From contig CAWBNK010000006.1 in the NCBI GenBank assembly GCA_963790065.1, forward strand, positions 620,001 to 684,000: a DNA stretch of 64,000 nucleotides. Direction: 5' to 3'. The DNA comes from Palsa-504 sp963790065 (GTDB taxonomy: Bacteria > Actinomycetota > Actinomycetes > Streptosporangiales > Streptosporangiaceae). Position 1 is the stretch's first letter. Every line of letters begins with the position of its first letter. Position numbers and translations under genes: made by a program. Below are positions 49,385 to 56,158 of this stretch, one piece after another. A model generated the notes under the pieces. That model saw only the letters and a program-made list of their open reading frames with translations. It was not told the origin of the DNA and did not search any database.

Positions 49385-50020
49385 TCAATCATCGTGGGCC
49401 GTTACCGTGCTGTGAAGACGGTAACGGCCCACGATAAGTTGATCTTGGTCGGACGCGGTGACTGCGGGGACGCACGGGATGCGTTTGGCACGCGGGTCGG
49501 CCAGGCCATGCCTAACACGCTCGGGCCGGTCGGCGTAAGCAGGCTGTGGATAAGGCGCGGGTGGCGCGCGGCCGGCACCGGCCCTGGCTAAGTCCACGCA
49601 GAACTCGTTGCCTTCCGGGTCGTACAGGGTGACCGAGGTGCCCCGGACGTTGTCGGTCCGCCAGGCTGGGGTGGCGCCGGCCTGGATCAGCCGCTCGACG
49701 TGCTCGCTGACCAGCCGCTTGCGCTGCTCGCCGCGCACCTCGCGCCCGGCCACGCGGACGTCGAGGTGGACGCGGTTCTTGGCCGTCTTGCCCTCGGGCA
49801 CCCGCTGGAAGTAGAGCCGGGGGCCCTCGCCGGCCGGGTCGACGCGCGAGGCGACGTCGCCGTACTCCGCTTCCGGGATCCCCACCGACTGGGCGAATTC
49901 GTCCCAGCTCGCGAAGCCCTCCGGCGGCGGCTCGGTCACGTAGCCGAGCGCCAGCCCCCAGAACTCGGCCAGCTTCTCCGGCTCGGCAGCATCGAAGGTG
50001 ATCTGGATCTTCGTGTACAT
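49385..50020 (-). CDS. VOC-family (glyoxalase-like) protein
   Basis: The 211-residue frame starts MYTKIQITFDAAEPEKLAEFWGLALGY, followed by RLYFQRVPEGKTAKNRVHLDV and SVTLYDPEGNEFCVD, the usual pair of beta-alpha-beta modules of the glyoxalase/bleomycin-resistance superfamily. Relatives normally end at EFCVD (about residue 143). Here the frame continues for nearly 70 residues through DNA holding a DnaA-box-like 9-mer and the 18-bp hairpin, so the tail is probably not part of the fold. Enzymatic role unknown. Confidence 0.78.
   Translation of the reverse strand: MYTKIQITFDAAEPEKLAEFWGLALGYVTEPPPEGFASWDEFAQSVGIPEAEYGDVASRVDPAGEGPRLYFQRVPEGKTAKNRVHLDVRVAGREVRGEQRKRLVSEHVERLIQAGATPAWRTDNVRGTSVTLYDPEGNEFCVDLARAGAGRAPPAPYPQPAYADRPERVRHGLADPRAKRIPCVPAVTASDQDQLIVGRYRLHSTVTAHDD
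49391..49435. terminator. Perfect 18-bp hairpin between convergent genes, copy 1
   Basis: ATCGTGGGCCGTTACCGT (49391-49408) and its exact complement (49418-49435) enclose the loop GCTGTGAAG. It lies between the rightward deaminase gene and the leftward VOC gene and could terminate both directions. The stem shares its inner 14 bp with the hairpin at 34780-34820. The VOC reading frame runs through it and stops six bases beyond. Confidence 0.75.
49545..49553 (-). promoter_or_regulatory. Perfect DnaA-box-like 9-mer
   Basis: TGTGGATAA on the + strand is the complement of TTATCCACA, the consensus DnaA box. It lies in the tail of the VOC frame, about 930-1070 bp left of a cluster of looser boxes at 50479-50619. 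A single 9-mer can occur by chance. Confidence 0.4.
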
Positions 50021-50085
50021 GGTCCTACCCTAGGAGCCCGCCTACCGGCCCCCGGACCCGGCTGGCCGCCGGGCCAAGGACCGCC

Positions 50086-50322
50086 GTCCACGGACCGCCC
50101 GTCCGCGACCGCCCGGCCACGGACCGCCTGGCCACGGACCGCCCGGCCACGGACCGCCTGGCCACGGACCGCCTGGCCACGGACCGCCCGTCCACGACCG
50201 CCCGTCCACGACCGCCCGGCCACGGACCGCCTGGCCACGGACCGGCTGGCCACGGACCGCCTGGCCACGGACCGCCTGGCCACGGACCGCCTGGCCACGG
50301 ACCGCCTGGCCACGGACCGCTC
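50086..50322. repeat. 15-bp minisatellite, 16 units
   Basis: Sixteen contiguous units, mostly GGCCACGGACCGCCT, with three 14-bp variants (50101, 50190, 50204) that lack one base. Variants with CCC or GTCCACG group together, which suggests local duplication. The unit contains CCACGGACCG, the same 10 bases as the arm of the dispersed CCGAACGGTCCGTGG motif. No frame through it has a plausible start, so I treat it as non-coding. Confidence 0.95.
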
Positions 50323-50478
50323 GGCAAGTGATCGCCCGCAACTATCGACATGAACGTGCCGTTACGTCCAGATGGCCACGCCCCGTATCGCTGGTATCTG
50401 TACTCCCTTCGGCCGTTACGGTGAGTACTGGGCCGATACGTCATCGTCGGGGCGTTTTTCAACTATTCTCGGCGCCCG

Positions 50479-50619
50479 TCGTCCACATGCCCGCGGCCGG
50501 TTCTCCACAGCCCCGGGGCCTGCTGGCTAAGGCTCGGCTGCGTCTGCATCCACAGCCCTGGTCCGGTTTCCGGCCCGCCGTCCACAGGTTCGCGGACCTT
50601 GTGCACATGGCAATCCACA
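50479..50619 (+). promoter_or_regulatory. Cluster of six DnaA-box-like 9-mers
   Basis: TCGTCCACA (50479), TTCTCCACA (50501), GCATCCACA (50546), CCGTCCACA (50578), TTGTGCACA (50599) and CAATCCACA (50611) all point the same way within 141 bp. The best differ by one base from TTATCCACA or from the actinobacterial TTGTCCACA. No dnaA, dnaN or A/T-rich unwinding region is present, so this is not the chromosome origin; it could titrate or respond to DnaA. Confidence 0.4.
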
Positions 50620-50725
50620 ACCGGGCGGAGGTAGCGTGCTTTCTCCTGGGCAGTGCGTATGTAGCGATATGCGCCGAGCAGGGGCCCGGGTTTTATGGGG
50701 TTGGGGCGGGCGCGGCGAGGCGATG

Positions 50726-51394
50726 ATGACAAGCAGAGCCGGCGGTACACCGATCACCGACGTGGCAGCACGTCGCAGGGTCGTGGTGGACGTCATCCTC
50801 CTGCTAGTGCGGAACGGGCGCGTCCTGCTGCGGGAGCGGGCCAATACCGGCTACGGCGACGGTGCCTACGAGCCGCCGACCGGCCAGCTCGCCGACCGGG
50901 AGACGATCGTGGACACCGCGATCCGGGTGGCGTCGGCGACCGGGATCGTGATCGGCGCCGAGAACGTCTCGCTGGCCCACGTCATGCACGACGTATCCGG
51001 GAGCGGGCGCATCGCGTTCTTCCTGTCCGTGTCCGGCTGGGTCGACCAGCCCACCTCGCCCGACGTGTGCTGGTTCCCGGTGGGGGACCTGCCCACCAAC
51101 ATGCTTGACCGGGCCCGGGTGGCGCTGCGGAACTATGCCGACGGCATGCGCTTCTCCACCTACCCGTCGTTCGCCGTCCCGGCGGCCGGCGACGTCAACG
51201 ACTTTGCTGCGATGAACGGTTTCTCCGGGGTTAACGGATCTTCGGGAGCCAATGGACCTAACGGCGCTAACGGGCTATTTGGGGTTGATGATTCAAATGG
51301 GACTAATAGGGTTTCTGGGAATAAAGGGTTCACGTCGCGGGACGCCGCCCCGGCACAGCGGGCGCAAGCCTACGGCGCCCGTCTCCTGGGCTAA
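50726..51394 (+). CDS. Nudix-fold protein with degenerate Nudix box and Asn-Gly-rich tail
   Basis: The roughly 222-residue protein has a Nudix-like core (VVVDVILLLVRNGRVLLRER, then YEPPTGQLADRETIVDTAIR). In the canonical box GX5EX7REUXEEXGU the first Gly and Glu are kept, but the REUXEE part reads RVASAT, so the metal-binding glutamates are missing and hydrolysis is doubtful. After about residue 150 comes a low-complexity tail, MNGFSGVNGSSGANGPNGAN and on, with lower GC than its neighbours. ATG 50726 has GAGG five bases upstream. Possibly a ligand-sensing rather than catalytic protein. Confidence 0.72.
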   Translation: MTSRAGGTPITDVAARRRVVVDVILLLVRNGRVLLRERANTGYGDGAYEPPTGQLADRETIVDTAIRVASATGIVIGAENVSLAHVMHDVSGSGRIAFFLSVSGWVDQPTSPDVCWFPVGDLPTNMLDRARVALRNYADGMRFSTYPSFAVPAAGDVNDFAAMNGFSGVNGSSGANGPNGANGLFGVDDSNGTNRVSGNKGFTSRDAAPAQRAQAYGARLLG

Positions 51395-51519
51395 CGCCGC
51401 GCCGGTGATAGCGCCGGCCCGCATCGCCGAGGACCCCCTGGACCCGGCGGCCGCGGACCGCCGGCGATCCGGGCGGCACGCCCGGCCGCATGCCTCGCGC
51501 TCGGATAAGCTGACCGACG

Positions 51520-52497
51520 ATGGCAGAGATCCTGAGCGCGCATGGGTCCCGGAACGACATCTTCGTCACCGCCCTTACGCCAGCTGACTTCGCCTCCGAC
51601 GCCGACCTGCGCGCGTTCGTCAGGAACGTGTGCGATCGGGGCGGCCCGTTCGGCGGCGACGGCGTCTACTTCTATGACGCCCGTCCGCCCGTGCCCGAGG
51701 CCTGGTTCTTCAACCCGGACGGCTCGGCCGCCGAGTTCTGCGGCAACGGTATGCGCTGCCTGGGCCGGGTCATCCTGGACCTGCGCGGCGAGCAGGCGGC
51801 CGAGATCCGCAGCGGCCAGCGCGCCTACACCGTGCGCCGCGGCTCGACCACGCCCGACGGCGTACGCCAGGTCGTGCTCGAGCATCCGGCGGTCGACTTC
51901 GACCCCGAACTGCCCGTGGTGGCCGGCCGCAGCCCGGCGGTCGAGGCCCGCCTGCCCGTGCTTGACCCGGCCCTGGCCTTTACCGCGGTGACCATCCCCA
52001 ACCCCCACCTGGTCGCGGTGATCGACAAGTACGTCGAATCCGACCTGGTCGCGATGGGGGAGCGGGTGGCGGCCCGGCGTGACGTGTTCCCAGCCGGGGC
52101 CAACCTGTCTGTGCTGCTGCCGCTGGCCCAGGCCGAGGTGTTCGTCCGCACGTTCGAGCGCGGCGCCGGGCTGACCGCCTCCTGCGGGTCCGGCATGGTC
52201 GCCGCGCGCGCGGTCTACTCGCGCATCGGCCGCAGCGACCCGGAGCGCGAGGTCGTGATCCGCAACGCGGGCGGGCTGGCCGCCTCATCGCTGCGGGTAA
52301 AGGACGGGCGCTGGTTCCCGGTCCTGGAGGGCAACGCCACCTTCGTCTACCGCGCCGACGTCGACCCCGCCGCACTGGCCCGGGCCGTCCCGGCCGCCGC
52401 CGACCGCGAGCCGTTCCCCGACGAGATCCGCGCCTACGCCTCGGCCGACGAGCAGAACTCCGCCCGCCTGCACGCCGTCGGCGTCGAGACCGGCTGA
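51520..52497 (+). CDS. dapF: Diaminopimelate epimerase-family protein
   Basis: The 325-residue protein has both DapF cysteine motifs: NPDGSAAEFCGNGMRCLGR and LTASCGSGMVAARAV, where the two cysteines act as the acid/base pair, and FPAGANLSVLLP in the second half. DapF interconverts LL- and meso-diaminopimelate for lysine and peptidoglycan. The N-terminus reads SAHGSRNDIFV instead of the usual HGxGNDF, and the following gap is longer, so it may be a second, specialised epimerase. No other lysine-pathway gene is adjacent. Confidence 0.82.
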   Translation: MAEILSAHGSRNDIFVTALTPADFASDADLRAFVRNVCDRGGPFGGDGVYFYDARPPVPEAWFFNPDGSAAEFCGNGMRCLGRVILDLRGEQAAEIRSGQRAYTVRRGSTTPDGVRQVVLEHPAVDFDPELPVVAGRSPAVEARLPVLDPALAFTAVTIPNPHLVAVIDKYVESDLVAMGERVAARRDVFPAGANLSVLLPLAQAEVFVRTFERGAGLTASCGSGMVAARAVYSRIGRSDPEREVVIRNAGGLAASSLRVKDGRWFPVLEGNATFVYRADVDPAALARAVPAAADREPFPDEIRAYASADEQNSARLHAVGVETG

Positions 52498-52516
52498 GCC
52501 GCACCGGCTAGCCAGG

Positions 52517-52615
52517 CAGCAGCTAGCCGGGCAGCACAGCACAGCTAGCCGGGCACCGGGCAGCAAAGCACAGCTAGCCGGGCACCGGGCAGCAAAGCAC
52601 AGCTAGCCGGGCAGC
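52517..52615. repeat. 29-bp tandem repeat at the chrA 3' end
   Basis: Two exact 29-bp units at 52540-52568 and 52569-52597, each beginning CACAGCTAGCCGGGCACCGG, are flanked by partial units on both sides. They fill the gap between the dapF-like gene and chrA, and the last partial unit enters the chrA stop region at 52603. Confidence 0.88.
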
Positions 52616-53799
52616 GGCCCGCCCGCCAGCGCCACGCCCACGCCCACGGCGGCCGCGCCGAGCAGGGTGAGGACCACGCTGCGCCGCGCCGCCAGCAGCA
52701 GCACGGCCGCCCCGGCCAGGACCGCGAACTGCCAGCCCACGCCGAGCGCCCGGGCCAGCAGGACCGCCGCGCCGAAGATCGCGCCGATGGCGGCCGGCCC
52801 GGCGCCGTCCAGGAACGCCTGCGCGTACTCGTTCTCCCGCAGCCTGCCGAAGTACCGGCCGCCGCCGAGCACGAACGCGAACGACGGCGTGAACGCCACC
52901 ACCGCGGCCAGCAGCCCGCCCGGCAGCCCGGCGGCGGCGTACCCGACCGCCGAGACCGTCTGCACCACCGGCCCCGGGGTGATCTGCCCCAGCGCCACCG
53001 CGTTGAGGAACTGGCCGCTGGTCATCCAGTGCCGTCCGACCGCGTCGGCCTGCATCAGCGGGATGATCACGAAGCCGCCGCCGAACGACAGCGCGCCCAC
53101 CTTGAACGCCACCCAGGCCACCGAGGCCAGCAGCCCGCCGCTCAGCGCAGCCGGGAACAGCGCGGCCGGGAACAGCGGGGCCAGCCCCGGCGCGGCGGGC
53201 CAGCGTCCCGGCCGGCCCGCCTGCCGCCAGGCCAGCTCGAGCCCGCCGCAGCCGAGCAGCACCAGGACCAGCCACGGCCCGATGGTGGCCGCGGCCGCCC
53301 CGCCCGCCAGCAGGTAACCCGCCCAGCGCAGCCGGGCGGGCCGGGCGGGCTCCCCGCCCGAGGCCCGCTTCCAGCTGGGTACCAGCAGCGTCCAGCCGGC
53401 CTGCACCGCCACCGCCGCGACCGCCGCGCCGGCCCCGGCGCCCGCGCCGCGCACCCACAGCGGCGGCGATCCGCCCAGGAACAGCGCGGAAAGCAGCAGG
53501 ATGAGGATAAGCCCGGGCACGATGAAGGCCAGGCCGCCGGTCACCGCGCCTGCCCGCCCGCGGACCCGCCAGGCGCAGAAGATGGCCAGCTCGGTGGAGG
53601 CCGGCCCGGGCAGCAGGTTGCAGGCGGCGATCGCGTCCTCGAACTCGGCCGCGTCCAGCCAGCCCTGGCGTTCCACGCAGAGCTTGCGCAGCAGCGCGAT
53701 GTGCGTCGGCGGCCCGCCGAACCCGGTGACGCCGATCCGGCCCCACTCGCGCAGCACCGTCCCCAGGCTGGCCTGGTAGTCCGTACCGGAGTCGGCCAC
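52603..53799 (-). CDS. chrA: Chromate transporter (ChrA/CHR family)
   Basis: The 398-residue membrane protein is a two-domain CHR protein: the N-terminal half has GVTGFGGPPTHIALLRKLCV and LLPGPASTELAIFCAWR, the C-terminal half repeats the pattern with VGALSFGGGFVIIPLMQAD and ALGQITPGPVVQTVSAVGY. Family members export chromate by antiport with sulfate or protons. A basic, Gly/Pro-rich loop joins the halves. The GTG start lies one base after the stop of the binding-protein gene, so the two are in one transcript although no functional link is known. Confidence 0.9.
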   Translation of the reverse strand: MADSGTDYQASLGTVLREWGRIGVTGFGGPPTHIALLRKLCVERQGWLDAAEFEDAIAACNLLPGPASTELAIFCAWRVRGRAGAVTGGLAFIVPGLILILLLSALFLGGSPPLWVRGAGAGAGAAVAAVAVQAGWTLLVPSWKRASGGEPARPARLRWAGYLLAGGAAAATIGPWLVLVLLGCGGLELAWRQAGRPGRWPAAPGLAPLFPAALFPAALSGGLLASVAWVAFKVGALSFGGGFVIIPLMQADAVGRHWMTSGQFLNAVALGQITPGPVVQTVSAVGYAAAGLPGGLLAAVVAFTPSFAFVLGGGRYFGRLRENEYAQAFLDGAGPAAIGAIFGAAVLLARALGVGWQFAVLAGAAVLLLAARRSVVLTLLGAAAVGVGVALAGGPLPG

Positions 53800-53800
53800 G

Positions 53801-54799
53801 TCAGATCACGTAAGCCTCACGCGTCTCGGGCGCGAACAGCTCGGCGGGCTCCGGCCGGGTCTTGATCAGCCCCTGCTCGAACGAGTAGCGCACGAAGGTG
53901 CGCAGCGTGTCCTCGTTCCCGGCCAGCCCGTAGGTCCAGAAGTCCCCGCCCATCACGGTCCGGGTCCGCTGGGCGTCCGCGTAGGCCCAGGGCAGCATGG
54001 ACCGGCCCGCCGCGGTCTCCGCCACCCGGTCCGCCGCCTCCCGCCGGGCCGCCTCGAACGCCTTGTACAGGGACTGCGCCAGCCACGGCCGCGCGGCGTA
54101 CACGTCCCGCCGCAGCACGACCACATGCATGACCGGGAAGATCCCGGTCGCGGCGAAGTACCGTTCCTCCTCCGCCCGCGCGTCGCCGAACAGCCGCCGT
54201 ACCCGCCCCTCGGCAAACGGCCGCGGCACCCGCGGCGTGTACAGCGCGTCGATCTGGCCGTCGGCCAGCATCCCGGCCAGCGTCCGCCCGGCCGGGATCG
54301 GCTCGACGTCCACGCCCGGCGGCAGGTCGTGGGCCAGCTTGGCCACCCGCCCCGGCTCGTGCATCCCGCCGGTGCGATAACGGACCGCGGCCACGGGGAG
54401 CCCGTGCCGTTCGGCCAGAATGCCCCTGATCCACACGTTGGCGGTCAGCTGGTACTCCGCCACGCCCACCACCCCGCCCGCCAGGTCGGCGGGCCGCGTC
54501 GCCGGGCTGGCCGGGCCCACGTAGATCCCGTTATGCCGGAACGCCCGGGACACGAAGGCCGGGATGGCCACGAATGGCGGCCCCTCCGGGCCGGCCGCGT
54601 CCCGGCTGATCAGGTAGGACGACAGCGACATCTCGGCCGCGTCGAACTCGCGGTGCCTGGCCATCCGGAAGAACGTCTCCTCGACCGGCAGCGTGAGGTA
54701 GGTCAGGTCGACCCCCTCGGGCCGGATGTCGCCCCGGGCCAGCGCGGCGGTCCGGTCGTAATCCCCGCAGGCCAAGGTGACCGGCACGCGCATCGTCAC
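53801..54799 (-). CDS. Pht5-like / ABC substrate-binding family protein
   Basis: The 332-residue protein starts MTMRVPVTLACGDYDRTAALARG and has the segment VEETFFRMARHREFDAAEMS, typical of proteins named 4,5-dihydroxyphthalate decarboxylase that have a periplasmic-binding fold. It lacks a signal peptide or lipobox. I therefore call the fold with confidence but not the reaction. The start may be GTG 54799 or ATG 54793; the region just upstream is a copy of the dispersed motif with a GATAAT sequence resembling a -10 box. It overlaps the extended histidine kinase frame by about 270 bp. Confidence 0.75.
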   Translation of the reverse strand: MTMRVPVTLACGDYDRTAALARGDIRPEGVDLTYLTLPVEETFFRMARHREFDAAEMSLSSYLISRDAAGPEGPPFVAIPAFVSRAFRHNGIYVGPASPATRPADLAGGVVGVAEYQLTANVWIRGILAERHGLPVAAVRYRTGGMHEPGRVAKLAHDLPPGVDVEPIPAGRTLAGMLADGQIDALYTPRVPRPFAEGRVRRLFGDARAEEERYFAATGIFPVMHVVVLRRDVYAARPWLAQSLYKAFEAARREAADRVAETAAGRSMLPWAYADAQRTRTVMGGDFWTYGLAGNEDTLRTFVRYSFEQGLIKTRPEPAELFAPETREAYVI

Positions 54800-56003
54800 G
54801 ATCTTTATTATCCCGAACGGTCCGTGCTTCCCGCCGCGCCCACCGGATCTCGATGGCCAGGCCGCCCGCGGCCCTGGTCACCGCCTGCAGGTCCGCGCCG
54901 TGCGCGGCGGCGATGGCGTGCACGATGGCCAGCCCCAGGCCCAGCCCGCCCGGCGCGCGGCGGGCGGGATCCATCCGCTGGAAGGGCCGGAACAGCCTGC
55001 CGAGCTGGTCAGGCGGGATGACCGGGCCGGAATTGGTCACCGCCAGGAACGGCCGGCCCGCCCGGCAGCCGGTCGTGACCTGCACCTGGCCGCCCGCCGC
55101 GTTGTACCTGATCGCGTTGTCCACCAGGTTGGCGACCAGGCGCTCAGCCAGCGCAGGGTCGCCCGCCGTGGCCGCCGGCCGCAGCCGGGCGGCCACGCTG
55201 AGCTGGGCGGCCTGCGCATCGTCCGCGCGGCCGGCCAGCACGTCGCCGGCCAGGACAGCCAGGTCGAACGGCTCGAAGGTGTCCAGGCCGCGTTCGCCCC
55301 GGGCCAGCGTGAGCAGGGCCGCGATGAGGTGTTCCTGCTGCTGTTCGGCGGCCAGGGCCCGCTCGCAGGCGGTGCGCAGCGAGGCCTCGGTGGCCTGCCG
55401 GTCCCGCAGCGCGACCTCGAGCAGGGTCCGCTGCCTGGCCAGCGGCGTGCGCAGCTCGTGCGACGCGTTCGCCACGAACTGGCGCTGAGCCCGGAACGAG
55501 GCGTCCAGTCGGCCGAGCAGCTGGTCGAAGGTGTCGCCGAGCTCCTTGAGCTCATCGTCGGGACCGGTCATCCCGATGCGCTGATGCAGGCTGCGGGCCG
55601 AGATCCGGCGGGCGGCGGCCGTGATCGTGCGCAGCGGGCTGAGCACCCGCCCGGCCATCAGCCAGCCCAGGCCGACCGAGGCCACGGCCATGATGCCGAG
55701 CGCGATCCCGGACTCGATCAGCAGCTGGTTCAGCGTGCCGCTGGCCGCCCGGACCGCCACGGTCTGCAGCAGGGGCTGGCAGGTGCCGGGCTGGACCGGC
55801 CCGGGCCCGGTGCCCGGCGCCGGGCCGCAGGCCGCCGAGCCGCTGGCGCTGCCGGCCGTCACCTGTCCGTCGCTGCTGATGAAGACCGCCCCGGCGCTGG
55901 TCGTGACCTGCGGCAGCTGCTGCTCGACCAGGAAATACGTGATGGTCAGCAGGCAGGCGGCCGAGGCCAGGAACAAGCCCACATACAGCAGCGTCAGCCG
56001 CAT
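54531..56003 (-). CDS. Two-component sensor histidine kinase
   Basis: The kinase starts at ATG 56003 (MRLTLLYVGLFLASAACLL). It has two transmembrane helices (about 3-26 and 97-120) around a 70-residue outside domain, a HAMP linker, the phospho-acceptor His182 in FVANASHELRTPLAR, the N box LVDNAIRYN and the G box GLGLGLAIVHAIAAAHG. A normal kinase would end after GGLAIEIRW near 54850, but no stop occurs and the frame runs another 105 codons through a repeat and into the next gene. It follows the response regulator gene across copy D of the structured repeat. Confidence 0.85.
   Translation of the reverse strand: MRLTLLYVGLFLASAACLLTITYFLVEQQLPQVTTSAGAVFISSDGQVTAGSASGSAACGPAPGTGPGPVQPGTCQPLLQTVAVRAASGTLNQLLIESGIALGIMAVASVGLGWLMAGRVLSPLRTITAAARRISARSLHQRIGMTGPDDELKELGDTFDQLLGRLDASFRAQRQFVANASHELRTPLARQRTLLEVALRDRQATEASLRTACERALAAEQQQEHLIAALLTLARGERGLDTFEPFDLAVLAGDVLAGRADDAQAAQLSVAARLRPAATAGDPALAERLVANLVDNAIRYNAAGGQVQVTTGCRAGRPFLAVTNSGPVIPPDQLGRLFRPFQRMDPARRAPGGLGLGLAIVHAIAAAHGADLQAVTRAAGGLAIEIRWARREARTVRDNKDRDDARAGHLGLRGLRPDRRAGPGRHPARGGRPDLPHAAGRGDVLPDGQAPRVRRGRDVAVVLPDQPGRGRPGGAAIRGHPGLRVPGVPA
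54803..54845. repeat. Copy of the CCGAACGG motif at the kinase/binding-protein junction
   Basis: CTTTATTATC followed by CCGAACGGTCCGTGC (54813-54827, 14 of 15 matches) and CCCGCCGCGCCC. The histidine kinase frame reads through it without a stop. The T-rich flank, motif and CCCGCC order match the copy after add. Confidence 0.6.
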
Positions 56004-56036
56004 CCGCACTGTGTTTTTTGTTCGCTGTGTTTTCCC

Positions 56037-56145
56037 CGCTCGCCTCCGGGGCCCCTTTGAGGCACCTCCTTCCCTCGTCGCTCCTTCGTCGCTCCTCAGT
56101 CCAGTCGGTGCCGGGCCCCTTTGGCTCGCGGGGGAGGCGCCACGG
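56037..56145 (-). repeat. Structured intercistronic repeat, copy D
   Basis: The element fills the gap between the response regulator and histidine kinase genes. The inner stem pairs GGCACC with GGTGCC and the outer stem GGGGCCC with GGGCCCC, both different from copies A-C. The loop TGGACTGAGGAGCGACGA and the following GAAGGAGCGACGAGGGAAGG are identical to copy A. Regulator-kinase pairs normally have almost no gap, so the placement is notable. Confidence 0.8.
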
Positions 56146-56158
56146 CTCTTCGGCTCGC

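Larger units (their letters stand above)
50021..50725. other. Repeat-rich intergenic region between VOC and Nudix genes
   Basis: About 700 bp without a supported gene. It contains the minisatellite, then a stretch at 50345-50440 with three imperfect GCCGTTACG/GGCCGATACG segments, then the DnaA-like boxes. The Nudix promoter should be near 50630-50710, but no clear boxes are visible. Confidence 0.55.

Noticed and set aside
50086..50322. A CRISPR array
   Set aside because: Units are contiguous with no spacers, and no cas gene is present. The same holds for the arrays at 22185, 43254, 49203 and 52517.
50042..50341. Pentapeptide-repeat open frames in several frames over the minisatellite
   Set aside because: A 15-bp unit without stops opens several frames; 14-bp variant units shift the frame, and no start site is credible.
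50479..50619. The chromosomal replication origin
   Set aside because: No dnaA, dnaN, parA/B or A/T-rich unwinding region is near, and most boxes differ from consensus by two bases.
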